A stretch of 64,000 nt of DNA from Dimorphilus gyrociliatus (GCA_904063045.1 CAJFCJ010000014.1:620001-684000); one strand, 5' to 3'. Shown: positions 35,801 through 49,867, counted from the first letter of the stretch. A program made the numbers and translations. Notes: generated by a model not told the origin, from the sequence alone.

Positions 35801-38800
35801 CCATTTAAAGTTTAACGGATTAACTTCCAAATGTCTACGTTTGCAATTGATGGATTGAAGAGTTGTTGGAGTGACCAATGGAACATCTTTTAACTGAAGA
35901 GCCAGTCCGTGAATTACGGTATCTTTTTCGTATGCTTTTGCTTTTTTCGATTTTATATTGCAAATATCTGTAATTTCATCAAGATCGTCTGTCGACAGTG
36001 AATGTCTTTGAGAATCATTCAATATAGATTCCAAAAGTAAATGATTAACAAGATCTACAAATCTTCTTATTGGACTTGTAAAGTTTGTGTAAATACTTTT
36101 ATTCAGAGCGTAATGAATTTTATCTTCTTCATCAGCGGTGCTAAGGGCAAATTCACCACTTCTGTTAATGTGCCATAAATCAACTAGACCCATTTTATGG
36201 AAAGGTAAACTATTGGCATCATTAACTATTTGTATTATCTCCCGTATATTTTCCACTTTTTTCACTTTCAATAATCTTTTAATTCTTGCCCAACATTCCT
36301 TTGTTATTTTTACATTATCATTCTCATTGATTTCTTCCAAATTTTCAATACATAGGCATGTATTCTGGCAAGAGCATACTCTTCCATAACCCAAGAATGC
36401 ATGCCTTAATTCAAAAGAGGTGACGGCATGTTTTTTATACTTACTCTTCCACTCGTCCATCGATTCTTCATCTGGAGCTTTCTGTCGTCTTATCGGAAAA
36501 CAGGGTACATTTTTGTTGAGAAACAAAGCAATCATCGAATTTGTAGCAATCATTAACTCTTCGATAAGATGATGCGCATCGACAGAGGACCAATTCTCAC
36601 GTTCATCTGTCGTTGAAAATGCATTGTTCCCCAGTCGCTTTATCCTCATTTTCTTGGTAAATATCTTCAATTTGTTGAAATTAATATAAAAGTCGTTTTC
36701 TCCATCGAGAATCTTTTGAAATTCTTCATACGTAAATTGTTTTTTCGATTGAATAAAACTATTAAAAGGATCTTCTTCGTCCTCTACTTCTCCGGTTGAA
36801 GTGATTGTGAAAAATACTGATTTAGTTAATCGCTTCTCTCCAGGTAGCAGAGAACAGATATTGCTTGACAATTCATCGGGTAACATGTGTGTCACCGCTC
36901 CTATTCTGCTATACATAGATGTTGCCCTTTGTAAAGCAGAGTTGTATAGACTTTCACTATTGTTTTTGTTAACAAAGTATCCAACGTCGGCAATGTGGAC
37001 TCCAACTCGTAATTTGTCATCACCTATTTCCTCGAACGATATTGCGTCGTCGAGATCCCTAGATCCCTTAGGGTCTATGGTGAAAATATATTCTTTTGTC
37101 AAATCTGTTCTATTCCTCGTCGCCTCTTCTGGAAGAGAATATTTATACATTTCATACGATTTCACAATATTTTTCACAGCCGATTGCGTTTCACTTGGAA
37201 CGTTGTGTTCAATTCTCAGTATTTTATCTATCGTTTCAATGTTATCACCAACTTTTATAGCTCTAACAGCAACTCCCAGAGGATGCAAACAAGTCGTCTT
37301 CCATTTTAAATATCTCACAACAAACACGTATTTGTCAGGATCGGCTGCATCAACTATTTCGTCATTCACATACTCGATATGGTCATCACGAGTCATTCTG
37401 TATATCGAAATCCTGTTCATTTTCCTTTGTGTCTTGTGATCTTTCATTCTAGGCGAAAATAATGAGAATTTTGGCATCGAGTGATCTAATGGAATAGCCA
37501 TTCCTGGAACTATATCTGGCCAACATACAAATAGTGATCGACGTGGATCCTTCTCTCTCTCCCAGATACCAACTACTTTACCAAACATATCTTCCGTTTT
37601 ATTTATATCGCTAAGTATTTCCACAACAACAGTGTCATTATGAAAAGATCTGCCTCTATGTTTTAAACCATCAATTGAAACCTTGTAGTATATTCCGTTT
37701 TCTTGATATTCGGCCCACGTGTTGTTTACAGTGACTATAAACATTTTACACAATTTATATCTATGCCCTGACTCTTCTAAGAGCCGAGAAAGATACTCTT
37801 TACTTTGATAACGTTCGAAAACTCTCCAATCTTGAGATTGTCGTATAGAATCTGCATCTTCGGCTGTCATTTCAACATCAACGTCACTTTCATGAATCAA
37901 ACGTCGTCCTTTTGGTCGCTGTTGTTCAATATCTACTTTTGTCCATTGTTTACGCGCATTTCTTACATTGGTGGAGCTGTGAGAATGTCTGGTGTCCATT
38001 TCACCTAATTTTTCAAGAATAACGTCTCCGTCAATCTTCCTCTCCCATTCGAAACTGTCACTTCTTTCTCTTCTATGAAGAAGCGATTTGAATTCTTCGC
38101 TTGTCATATTTCGATGAAATGCTGTATTTTTGGATAAACAATGCTGTATATAATTTCTCCATAAATTCTGACATTTTCCAATTTGTATCAAACTCGTAGC
38201 ATTGCCAATAACGATAATACGATCACGTGATCTTGATAGAGCTGTATTAACCAAATTTGGATCTGAGAGAAAGCCTAGTAACAGTTCATCATCACTTTCT
38301 GTTTCCTTCGTTCTTACTGTATTTATAATTATAATATCGTATTCTTGTCCTTGCACAGCATCTGTGCTTAGAACCGTTACATCTCCATACTGCATTCGTC
38401 TCAAATAACGTCTTAAAAGTTGTATATGCTCTCTATAATATACAATTACAGATATTTTACTGGACAAAATGTTTTCTTTTTCAACGAGTTCTTTGATAAT
38501 TGTACAAGTTGCACTGAATTCTACCATATTTTGATATGATAAATTTACAAACTCCTCCTTTCCGTTTTCGTGATAAAAGTACAAACAAGGTTTGTTTGAA
38601 TGTGGAAATTCTCCAACAGACGTTATGTTTGCTTTATCTTTGTAAAAATTTTGTGAAAGGAATTGCAAGATTTCCGGTCGGCTTCGGTAATTTTCATTGA
38701 AAAGGATACAACATCTTTCTCTCTCAGTTACGCTTTGATTAGATGCCGTATAATAACGAGCAAGCCTCTCTAACAGAGAGACATGAAACTGTTTGCTTCT

Positions 38801-41800
38801 AGTTAAAGGTGACCTCACCGGTAGAGTCATTTGCATATGATCACCAGCCAAAATGACTTTTGTTTGATCAGTACTAAGAAGTAATGGCATGATTGCTTCA
38901 CATTCAAGAATTTGTCCAGCTTCGTCAATCAGAATGTGAGTAAATTCTCCACGTAATCCTAACCTGTTGATAATAATAATAAGGAATAAACTTCACATTA
39001 ATCATCGGCTGCTAATCAATGAATACTCACTTATAGAGTTCTAGAGATATTGCGGTTGTGCATATAATTATTCGATTACTTCGAACCTCTTCTCTGCTTG
39101 GAAGTCTAAAATGCTGTTGAGAATCATTCATCAAACAGTATTCTCTGTTGTGCTGATTTATGGTTGAAACCCAACGACGAGGATCAACAACTCGTAAAAT
39201 CTTCTTGTGTCTCTGATGAAAATACTTTGCAATGTACATATCAGCAGTAACATTGACATGAGTGCAAATGAGAATTCTACTAGAATCACAGCTCTCTAAA
39301 GCATATTCAGTTATTCTGGCAAGTGTGTCAGTTTTTCCCGTGCCAAAAGGACCGTAGACTAACAGTGGAGGATTTACTCTCTGAGGCGGTGACATCACTC
39401 TATCCAAAACCTTTTGTTGTTGGGTATTCGGCTCTTTAAATCCGTATCTGGACCAGTCGATTTTTGGTAGACGAGTTATATTCAAAAGATTTTTGGTATT
39501 AGGAAAAAGTCGGTCATGAACTTTGAATTCAACAATTTTCTCCACTGCGAAGAGATGAGAACGAAACGATTCCGAGTCAACAATAAATTGCAAACGACCT
39601 TTTAAAGTCTGCTCTGATTTTAGATGCAAATCTTCTACCATTTTTCTAGATAAAATTACTAAAATGGTATCTTTCGTCAAAGCTTCAGATTGAATTTGAA
39701 AATCACTACTTTTTACCACAATTGCCTCATAAATGGACTTATCCTCCGTTTGAATAAGAGCAGTAGCACAAGATCTCATCAAAAGGTAACCCTCGTTCGT
39801 ATCAGGTGAACAGATATTTTTCAGTGAAATTTGAGCGAAAAGTTCGCCCTTTAAAAAGGGCCATATAGTTTCTCCATTTGGGAAAACATAGTTACTCTTC
39901 AATTCTATTTCATATGTTCCATTGAACTTTTCCTCAACCAGTTTATAGGCCCATTTCTCTTCAAGCCATATCATTTTTTTCATAAATTCTTCGTAAGTTC
40001 TCCGTTTTAGAGTTAAACTTTCAAAATTCTTATCAAATATATCTTTTATGTCAAAGTCATTATTTTTCATTTCCCAGTCAGGCTGTTTAAGAGGCCTATG
40101 CTCGTAGAAATTAATCTTGCAAGGATCGGCATCCAATGAGGTAAAGGTATAATCATTACGTTTAGTTTGAATATCATTTAATTGCTTGATATTTAGTGTG
40201 TCAACTGCAAATTTCACTTCAGCTACTTTTTTGTCATCGACGAATTGAAGAATTAAAGATTGGCAATAAGAATAAGATAGATATTTCTCAAACTTCAAAA
40301 GAATATTATATTGAAAGCGATCTATAATGAAATATAAGTTTTTAATTATGTAATTGGAGTAACAGTTGTTTTTAGACCTACCATTCATATTTGAGATTTG
40401 AAGGGAACATCCTTTACAAAAGTGTTTCTTTTCTCCTTTACAGTCTATATAAAAACTTGCCCTTCCACAATCATAAAGGAGGAGAGCGTATTGAAGTTTC
40501 CTTTTCGACTGTTGAAATAAAGCATTTTATACTTAGTTTTGAGTAAAGTAAAGAGTCACCTCCAAAGTGATTGACCATTCATAATGTTCTTCTAGTGTTG
40601 ATATCTTCCTTTCGTCTTTGTTATTTGATATTCTAACGTAATTTAAATGTTCAACAAAATTTTTTGAATTCGACTTTTGATGTTTTACATAAGACATTTC
40701 CTCTTTTGACAATTTCTCTCTTTCATTATCGCATCTCTTCCTAATTCTCCATTCATTTAACTCTTCTTCACTATGCGCTCTCGGACAAAGATTCAATTCT
40801 TCAGGTTGATTTGAATATTGACATATTTTACCATCGAAATGATTGTCGCATAAACTATATCCAGACATCTTTTCAGCTGGATCCGGTTTACGAAAACGCC
40901 AATTCTCATCGTCCTTTGATTTGGAGCGATGTTTTGGAGAATCGCAATGATGTCTTAGCTGGGATTCCGAGTTACAAGTATTATTACATAGAAAACAATT
41001 ATAGGCTTTTTTTTGATTACTAGATAGTAAATCTGGAAATTCTTTCTTTATTAGTCCTGTTTTATCGCTGATATTCCAACCTCTTGAAGGTAAGTTATTA
41101 TTAGAGATTGTTGTATTTACTCTTTCATTGTCCGAAGAGTGTTTACTCTGAATTGGCTTGCAACTCTTGATAAGTTGATCAAACGCTTTACATTTATGTT
41201 TATGCATCCATTTCCAGACTCGAAGTTCTTCTTTTGAATGTGCAAATTTGCATTTATCATCAAGAGGACAAGTCTTTTGTCCAAGTTGATTTCGACATTC
41301 TTCAAGATATCGTTTTGGAGGCCATCGGATAATCTTTTTTTGATAAACAGCAACTTTTTGAATATCCCAATGATATTCATTTTCCTTGTAAACATGACAA
41401 GTTTTCGATGGATGTTCTCTTGTACATGTTTGTCCATTTTTAAAGCATTTGCTACATAGCCATTTTAAATCTGGTGGTGATTCTGTAACAATTTTGCTCC
41501 CTGTAGGCTTGAATTTATTGTTTGCACTTGAATATTTCATGGGAAGTTCCGATCTTACAAAGGTTTCGTGATTTTTTCGAATACATATGGTGTCCGCATT
41601 TGAGATTTTATTAGTCGTTGCAGAATCATGTATTATCGTTGGTTCGTTATTTGAGTGAAAGTCTGATAAACCATTTGAATTATCAGTAGTATCAAGGATA
41701 TCAGTTTCAAGCTGGTTGTCTTTTCTCTCGAATGGTTCAATAGAAGGTAGTTGATTCCAAACCGGTAGTAGAGATGATTGTGGAATGTGTTGTTCGCTAG

Positions 41801-41945
41801 GAGTCATATTTCTGACACCCCCATTGAAAAAAGGCATTGGAGATGGACTAAATTGTGTAGTGAGAAGAGGAATATGAAATGGAAAAGGCGCATGGGGTGC
41901 TAGTTCCGGACGATATAGGAACATCTCCTGAGAATAATTGGGCAT
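32865..41945 (-). CDS. HELZ2-like helicase-RNB-helicase, copy 2
   Basis: Exons 40560-41945, 40382-40508, 39031-40321, 34330-38963, 34051-34270, 33031-33986 and 32865-32968 total 8718 nt, 2905 residues. Six of seven exons have exactly the lengths of copy 1. Both helicases (GPFGTGKT/DEAGQ and GPPGTGKT/DEAGMC) and the RNB motif DPKGSRDLDDA are intact. From the KYSSANNKFKPTGS segment onward only a handful of residues differ by eye from copy 1 (e.g. I/L, K/E and L/P near helicase 1, R/Q in helicase 1). The first 140 residues, by contrast, are strongly diverged, and about 248 residues holding the first zinc fingers are absent. Both copies should be enzymatically equivalent but may differ in RNA or partner recognition. 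An assembly duplication is possible but would not explain the diverged ends and different flanks. Confidence 0.85.
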
Positions 41946-43050
41946 ATCGTATTTTTTTGGAAACTGTCAATAAAAAGAAATTGGCGTCTTATAACAGATT
42001 ACTCGCTTAAGTAATAGTTAATAAGAATATTGATAATATTGATAAATAAACTTTGAATTTACGTTGTTAAAGCTATTCTGAAGTATTTAGTATAAGCCAA
42101 GCAGTTTTATACAGTTTATTAGGTAAGATGGGGATAATTGATACACTTTGTATTTTTAGTCATAAATAGATCACTCATATTAATAATTTTAGTGTAACTT
42201 ATTTCTTAACCTTTTTGGATATCCGATGTATTTTTTTGGAGTTGATTGTTTCTCCATACTCCATGAATTCATATAGAGATTCTTACTGAACCTTCACTCA
42301 AAGTTTCATTACCAAAAATAGCTTTTTAAATATAAATATTCCTTGAAGAGGCCTAGCTTATTCACAAAAAACACAATGATTTTTTTGTTGATTGTAACGA
42401 TGCAGACATGACTTTCAGTTGCTTACACCAAAAGTATATGTGTAATGGTTTGACAGAACCGAATGAAAGTGTTCACAATGAAATTTTACAGATTAAGTAG
42501 TATATTTGGAAAGTATCAATAATATTAGTTAGACGGTTTTAAAATTACATCAAAGTGTATAAAATATTCTCATCCTGCGGAAACAGTTTAGGTTTCTTGC
42601 AGTTTCGTTTTGTACCAGAACAAAAAAATTCAATTTCTTTTCAGTAGAAAATATTCGATTGTTTATTTATCTAACCAATGGATTTTAAAGAATGATTCAA
42701 TAAAAGCTACATTTTTATTAATGCATATATAGAATACAACTGCGTAACTTAATATAGGTATATTACGCAACATCGATAAAAAAACTCACTTTCAACAATT
42801 AAAAGTAAAATTTCCTTTTATTCTAACTAGTTATATATAGATTTTTAAGAGGCAAACATAAAATAAGTTTGCTTACCATTCGTAAAAAGTTCCTTTTAGT
42901 TTATAATGAGCGGCAGCGTAACGTAAACTAAAATAAAACCATACTAATACTGTATATGAGCGCATGCGCTTTAATCATTACAGGCATTTAGACAACGGCT
43001 TATTGAAATACCCCAAAAGTTCACAATGGACGTATTGCCACATTAACAGT
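41946..43050 (-). promoter_or_regulatory. 5' flank of HELZ2-like copy 2
   Basis: Diverged mirror of 7140-7984, with extra sequence at about 42120-42600. The splice acceptor ahead of the ATG (TTATTGACAG on the minus strand) and the NRF1-like AGCGCATGCGCT (42959-42970) are conserved. The distance from acceptor to ATG differs by one base from copy 1, which argues that this exon part is 5' UTR. Confidence 0.5.
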
Positions 43051-43079
43051 TTCAAAAGAATCCAATTCTTCACCTTTTT

Positions 43080-44400
43080 CACTGTACTTTAATTCGTTTC
43101 CGTCAAAGCATTTCGTGTTAATATTGAAACACATGGTGAATTTCTAGGTAATAATCTACTCTACTACATAGATGAAATGTTCAGAACAACAACGTACTTT
43201 TGTTTTTATGATGATCATTTTACTTTTAGAATCTATGTCACCACGATATTCCATAACTCTTTTATAAGTTGAGCGCTTGTCCGAGTGTTTCCAGTTCCTG
43301 TAGGTCTTTGAATAAGAGTGTTTTTGTTTGAAATTGCTCTTCGAATAGCTTTCTTTTGATCCTGATTTGGTTTTTTGAGATCATCATTTCTCTTTCAGAT
43401 TAATAGATTGTTATCGTTATTATTGCATCGCTATAAGCTAAATGATTTATTCCATGGCGATGTTAAATATACCTGTAGTAGAAAATATTGCTGCAGTTCT
43501 ACTATATACTAAATCTCTCTCTATTAGATAAGATCAAACACTGTTGCAATCAATTCAAGAAGTTGAAGCTTGAATATCTATTGAATAGATACGATATCAT
43601 ATATTTACAACCATTCTTTACAACATATCTTTTTTGATCATAAAAATGATTATGAAGTAATTGCACCTGCTGACCTCTATTATATAAAAAAAGAATATAT
43701 TAGCATTAGTCATAACTAATAAATTCTTTAAAAACTGAATTTTAATGACATTGAAATATCGAGTGATTGAAAGAAAAGAGAAACATAAATATTATTAGTA
43801 TATTAAATAGAAATTTATGTATTCTTTCAAAAAAATTTATAAATAAATAATTTCAAAAATAGCTGATTTATGGAAAAAAAGTACTAGCACTTGAATTATA
43901 GGAACATCCCTCCGTCTTATCCGAATTGAAATTCCCTTCTAATCTAAACATTTAATGTCTATAAAGAAGGACATAAAATACTTAATATGAATAAAACTAT
44001 AGTTCATATTACAGCAAGAGTCAACTTCATCATCCGCTTCAACAGCTTCAATCATTCGAGGTCTGATATTGATAAATTGAAGAAAGTCATCCATCTTTAT
44101 AATTACCCTTACAATTTCGATAAGATTATCATCCTTGCCATGGTGCCTTTAAAATGCCTTTTTTAACGATTCCAACGACATCTATAGTTTACACATGACA
44201 AAAAATATACCTCTAGTTAACCTGTCGGCATAGAAAATACTATTGTAGCTGTATACTAGAGCCTTCTCTCTTAGATTGAGAGTAAATATTGTTGCAGTCG
44301 CTACTACAGTACTTTTTAAAAACTACTTAAAAGTACAGATAGCAATTGCTGAATATATCCTTTAAAACAGTTACGTTTACATAAAGTAATTTTCTGAGCG
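43080..44400 (-). pseudogene. Decayed HELZ2-like helicase 2 relic (right flank)
   Basis: On the minus strand at about 43400-43240 a readable stretch runs DDLKKPNQDQKKAIRRAIS, then TLIQRPTGTGNTRTSAQLI. It is close to helicase 2 of the intact genes, but with Walker A GPPGTGKT changed to RPTGTGNT: both the leading Gly and the essential Lys are lost. The reading frame is broken on both sides. At 44040-44100 a diverged piece of the cluster 3' flank module follows, in the order expected for a minus-strand gene copy. It mirrors the left relic at 5830-6990. Confidence 0.65.
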
Positions 44401-44816
44401 GAAGGCATCGATATATCCGTATAAGGGTAATATTTATCTATTTAATTTATTCTTTGAATTGTAAATATGAGATTAAAAAAGAAAAAAATCAGTAGTTAGA
44501 ATACTTTATCATTTTTACGGTTGAATTTGTTTTATTATAAGAAAAGTTGATTTTAATACAACCATTAATATAATACTACTCCGATAGACCCTATCCGTGA
44601 ATACGTCTAAAGACAATGTTTCATGGAGTATCAGTGAGATTAGACACATAAATAGAAATATAACATAAATAATAACTATACGATAGAAACTATTGAATAC
44701 TTCGTCATACTTCGACGTAATCATTCTTTTGGAATATTGTAAGTATGCCTAAATCAGAATTGAATGGGTTAACATTACAAGAGACACATGACACTTATAG
44801 AACAGGTAGTAAATTC

Positions 44817-45913
44817 TTAATATTTCATTTGTCTGTTTTGCCCAGTCCTAGTCGAATTGGAGGAATTAGAGTAGCTAGAAGAGAAGCGTTCATCGGTAGC
44901 GTCAGTCTTCCCTTGAGTAATTCGATTGCAACAGAAAAAACGAATTAAGAGATTGATAGAATTTCGTCTAAACGACGAATAAACACAAGTGAATATAATA
45001 ACGTTGACAAAGCTGTTTACGTTGGCTGACCACATGACAATAAAGTCTACAATTGGTGGATGTTCAATGGTTAGATTAGACGCAAAATCAATAAATACTA
45101 GGATCGAAAATGGCAGAAAAGCAACTGCAAATGCTGCGCCTGATATCAATATAAGTTTTACAGCCTTATTATTTCTTTGCATTTTAGCCTTATTTTCTTT
45201 CAAATCTTCACTTAGCATCTTGTTTTCTTTCAGCTTTCTTATAATGTTGAAAGTTGCGTAACTCATTAATATCGTACTCAAAAGAGGCATATAAGGAAAA
45301 GTTAGTACATAAAACCAAAAATATCGAATTTGGCAAGGGCACATAAATTGAGCATCCTGATATAAATAATATTCGTAGTTTTCAGAAAAAAAGAGTGGTA
45401 ACGAAAAGCTTGAAATGGGAACAAACCACATTACAAATATTGCTATTCTTATTCTTCTTAAAGTAACAATTTGACGATATCTGTTCAAAAATCATTGAAT
45501 ACTTAGACATTTATATAAAAAAAGGTTAATAATTACTTTATTGAATGAACAATTGCGAAATATCTATCCAAAGAGACGAGAACTACTGTATACATTGAAG
45601 TAGTCACACTCGACGAATGGATAATTCCAGATACCTGACACCAAATCATTCCGTATGGCCATCTTTCAATAACAGCTGAAACAATCGATGGTGCAACTGA
45701 AAGTAAACCGCAAGATAAATCGGCAACTCCCATATTGATGAGACAAATTCTCGGAATATATGGAATTTGTTTCGTAATTCTCAAAACATTAATGCCAAGA
45801 ATATTGCAGAAAATAATAAGAAAACTTATAATTGCAACAAAAGGAACTCTAATAAAAATTGGTAAAGGTAGAACTATCTTTTCATCTTCGTATGAAAAAT
45901 TTGAATTATTCAT
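44817..45913 (-). CDS. Rhodopsin-class (class A) G protein-coupled receptor
   Basis: Two exons, 45537-45913 and 44817-45480, total 1041 nt, 346 residues. Seven hydrophobic segments can be followed. TM1 (VPFVAIISFLIIFCNILGINVL) has the conserved Asn; TM2 has NMGVADL; TM3 ends in the G-protein motif DRYFAIV, with a preceding Cys in WCQVSG for the extracellular disulfide; TM6 has FAVAFLPFSILV. TM7 reads NVNSFVNVIIF in place of the usual NPxxY. The N-terminus has an N-glycosylation sequon (NNSNFS). The third loop is basic. The ligand is unknown; amine-, peptide- and opsin-like families are all possible (no Lys in TM7 at the opsin position was identified). The intron lies just after the DRY motif. 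Confidence 0.85.
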
Positions 45914-46880
45914 ATTTAACCTGTTTAAAAGTAACTATCTATAAGAGATATACTGCCTTGTTGGTGAATAGTTCTTCCTATATACTTACATAGATATATA
46001 CTGTATATATATAAGTATATTCTCTCTATTCATTAACATTTTTAATATAATGCATCCAATCGGAGCTTTCAAAAACGAATTTTAGCATTACTATCCTCCT
46101 CTCATTAATGTAATTAACGAATACTGCAAATAGTTCTCCTCTATGAACAAATCATTCCTTTAAATTTTTAAGTTAAATAGCACTTTAAATATAAAATCTT
46201 ACCAGGGAGGTTTCTTTAATTTTCCCATTATGACTAGATAAAATAATTGTGTAAACGGACAGGTAATTAGGTTATTAAAGTATCTTCTAATACTTTTAAG
46301 CAAGGCTATAAATAATATGAGGATCGCGTATGAACAGTGTGAGTAGTACAGTATGACCATTCGTAATTTTAAGAAAGTCACAGTGGAAAACAGGAGAATG
46401 GCAAGTCCCTATTAGTATACTAATATATGCTAATTGTATAATAAAAACATAAAAAGGCGTGTGTTTCTGTTATGTCGGTGACCTTGCTTTGATGAGCGAT
46501 ATATGATATTATAATGAGGAGAATGAAGAAAAGAAATATTTCAAACAGTGATACAACAATGATACGATAGGAGAAAAAAGATTCTGAGAACATGATTTTT
46601 TTAGTATTTTAATTTGTACTAAATTCTCATTTATTTAACAATTTTATACCTTAAAGAATATAACAGTTTCACTTCATTTTATAATAACTCTCCTAAGAGA
46701 GAGAGAGATAGAGAGGGAGAGAGATTTTTGCAAACTCTATCGTTAACTCCTGTGTAAGATATAAACTTATTAGAATATTAAAATCTTTTCTTTATTTTGA
46801 ATAGAATTCTTATTACTTAACTAAACAAAAAAGCATTCTTTATTACATTCAAAACACATAACTAATGAACTATGAAATTG
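45914..46880. other. Intergenic, receptor 5' flank and ABCB10 3' flank
   Basis: No gene seen. Contains TATATAC/GTATATA-type sequence at about 45990-46018 and a GA-rich microsatellite at about 46694-46722. Confidence 0.6.
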
Positions 46881-49019
46881 TTAATCTTCGTAATTGGTAT
46901 GGGTTTCTCTATTCATTTGCCTCTGAGTCAAGTCTTTGAATAGACCATTACTTCTTATAAGTTCATGAAAGCTACCCTCTTCAGCTACCTTTCCTTTTTC
47001 TAACACGACTATATTATCAGCCTGTTTGATAGTTGATAATCTATGAGCTATTGTTATTACTGTCTTATTTTTCATAATTTTTCGAAGATTATCGTGTACT
47101 CTCTGCTCTGAATGAGTATCCAAAGCGGAAGTGGCTTCATCCAGTATTAAAATATCGGGTTTTTTAATTAAAGCTCGGGCTAAGGCTATTCTTTGCTTTT
47201 GACCTCCTGATAATTGAGCTCCTCGCTCACCTACTAAAGTTTGTAAACCGTCGGGAAAGGCATTAACGAAATTCAAGGCACAGGCATTTTCCAAGGCTTC
47301 TTTCACTTCTTCTTCGGTTGCATTAGGTTTGCCATATTTAATATTTTCTTCAACTGACATTGAAAAGAGAGTTGGTTCTTGTGGAACGTAACTGATATTT
47401 TCTCTTAAATAATCCGTATCCATGTCAGAAAGATTATGACCATTTAAATTGATTAAGCCAGATTCTGGAGTGTAAAGTTTAAGAAGAAGAGCAACAATTG
47501 ACGATTTACCGCATCCACTTGGTCCTACTAAAGCTGTTGATATTCCTGCTCTTAGCACCAAGTTCATATTATTTAGGACATTGGCATCCGGTCTGGAAGA
47601 ATAGTGAAAGGTGACATTCTCAAATTTCAAATCTCCTAGTAAAACAGGGCGAGAACTTTTAGTTTCGGTTTCTTTCTCTCCTTTAGAATCTAGCAACTGA
47701 AATAATCGTTGACTTGCCCCAGTACCTCTCATTAATTCAGAATAGAAACTTGAAAGACCGCCCAATGCAACTCCTACGTATGCAGCGTACAACAGAAAAG
47801 AAGATAAATCTCCCATGGTTAAAGATGAGGTAGACATCATTATCCCTCCGTAATAGAAGACTGATAAAACAATTACGTTACCGGATAAACCGGTAAATCC
47901 CCAAAATGCGGCGCTCATACTAGTTTCTTTCAATTGTAATTTTAAGACTTGTTGTAGTTTATCGGAATATCGAACAACTTCGTCACTTTCTTTAGCAAAA
48001 GATTTAACGGTAATCATATTGCTCAACCTCTCCTCAGCAACGTGCGTACTTTCCGCTAAAGCATCTTGAACCTTTTTTGTCATCTTTTTTAAAAATCTAC
48101 CATACATAATAGAACCAATAGCAACGGCCGGAACAATACTTAAACCAACTAAAGACAATTGAGCTGAAGTCCAAAGCATCATACCAACTCCACCAACAAT
48201 AGAACAAAGTGACCTCAATCCATCCGAAATATTCATTGTGACGGAATAAGAAACAAGTTGAGTATCAGCTGATAATCTTTTATGGAGAGATTATATGATA
48301 AAATAAGGATTTTTAAGACAATCCTATATAGATATTATACAATAATTTTTTACCTATTAATTAATTCTCCCGTTTTTCGTTTATCAAAGAATTCCATTTT
48401 TTGATTAACAATCGCTGAATATATCCTTTCTCTAAATCTCTTTGCGATTCTTTGTGCTGAATAACAAACAGCAAAAAAATTATTAAATTATTATTAAATA
48501 ATTATTTTAAAACATTAAACCTGAGCTCTGCATTAGGTAGAAACGACCTATATTTCCAACTGCACCAATAATAAATATTCCTAATAATAATCCACAAAAT
48601 TCATTTAATCGTTTCTGTCTCTCTTCTTCTGTTTGAGTTGTATAGATAATATCTAATACTCTGCCAATTCCGTATGGTACTGCTAAGGTTACTCCACTCG
48701 AAATAAATAGCAGACCGATAGCACCTGGATAGGTTTTACAGGTTAATGGCCTCCTTTATAACTGATTTATTCAACACTTACTAATTAATCTAGCTCTTTC
48801 GGGTTTAGCTAAGGAAAATAAACGACTTAAGTCGGATTTGGAAAGTTGAGCATTCTTTTTAGTTCCATTTGGTTTCAAAGCTTTCTTCGTCTCTTCCGAA
48901 GAGAGCCGTCTTATTGATTGCCCAAGCTTTAATGATGATTTGTTCATAAAACTTCCTTTAAATAATCGGAATGTGGAACCAAGTCTTGTCATATTTTGTA
49001 AGTACAAAGCGTAATGCAT
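46881..49019 (-). CDS. ABCB10: Mitochondrial ABC half-transporter, ABCB10-like
   Basis: Four exons, 48782-49019, 48521-48724, 48354-48456 and 46881-48276, total 1941 nt, 646 residues. The N-terminus is rich in Arg, Ser and Leu and lacks acids for about 40 residues, like a mitochondrial presequence. The transmembrane domain follows (PYGIGRVLDIIYTT, FFDKRKTGELINRLSADTQL, YGRFLKKMTKKVQDALAEST). The nucleotide-binding domain has Walker A GPSGCGKS, Q-loop YVPQEPTLF, signature LSGGQKQR, Walker B ILILDEATSALD and the H-loop TIAHRLSTI. ABCB10 acts as a homodimer in the inner mitochondrial membrane and is tied to heme synthesis and redox protection. Human ABCB10 shows the same FFDKTRTGELINRLSSDT and YGRYLRKLTK, which separates it from ABCB8. 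It is divergent from the gene at 50219. Confidence 0.9.
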
Positions 49020-49867
49020 TCTTGACCTTTTCTCTGACTTATCTCTTACTTGTTAAATGTATTATCGCCCAAAAACATCTGGGAAGATTTCACGATTGTA
49101 GTGTAACTTAGAGAGGCATTAAATCAGATTAAACTTTATAATAAGTTTCACACTCGTTTCATAATGTTTTAACAAACTAGCCTTCTCTTTTTTAAAGTTT
49201 GGTTAGCTATTGCATATTTTTATTAGCAGTTTCATCAAATATACTATTTCCAAGTGAAATATTATATCTTTTTATTACCAGTTTTCATTTTATCTTATTA
49301 ATATACTGTATATACTAGTACAATCGCAAAGAATAGCTGAACAAAGGAGAGACAAAACATCAACAAACTTTAATCCAAAAAAAGGGACAAGTCACCTCTA
49401 TTACACTTATGCAACGACCGACTAATTGAACTCAATCTTTACAGGAAGAAAAAACTTCAATGTTCCCAAACTTAAACAGCGACAAATAGCATTACTATAA
49501 CATGAAGACGTAACTATATAACAGAATTTCTTTGGTAACAACCATCTACTTTGTAAAAATAGACAGTCTTGTTGGTATTAGTGAATTCTAAGAAATAAAA
49601 GTTGTGATAATGCTCATAGAACTGGGAGATTGATTGATTAAAATTTAGAATTTTTCTAAAGTTATAAACGTTTATTAAATGTACGAATAACTTTAATAAA
49701 TCAAATCTTTAAATAGATGTGGCAGACTTATGTAACACGTCAGACGAATATAGGACAATATGTGATATAATTAGAATTAACTACATCAGATTTGAATACA
49801 TTTGACTTGTAAATAATAACGAAAACCTAACTTTGCCTCTGTCGGGTTACTAAGTGTTTAGTTAATA

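Larger units (their letters stand above)
30434..43050 (-). repeat. Palindrome arm 2 (inverted duplication)
   Basis: Inverted partner of 7140-20585. From about 32060 to 41545 it is almost identical to arm 1; from 41545 to 43050 it is the diverged mirror of 7140-9130. Differences: a 5'-truncated Tc1-like element at 30630-31706, a filler block at 31885-31946, a deletion of about 248 codons in the zinc finger exon, and lack of the second terminal exon. The spacer between arms is about 9.8 kb. Confidence 0.9.

Noticed and set aside
7985-43050. Palindrome as pure assembly artefact
   Set aside because: Not excluded, but diverged outer arms, different deletions, different fillers and unique flanks are hard to get from collapsed haplotypes or hairpin reads.
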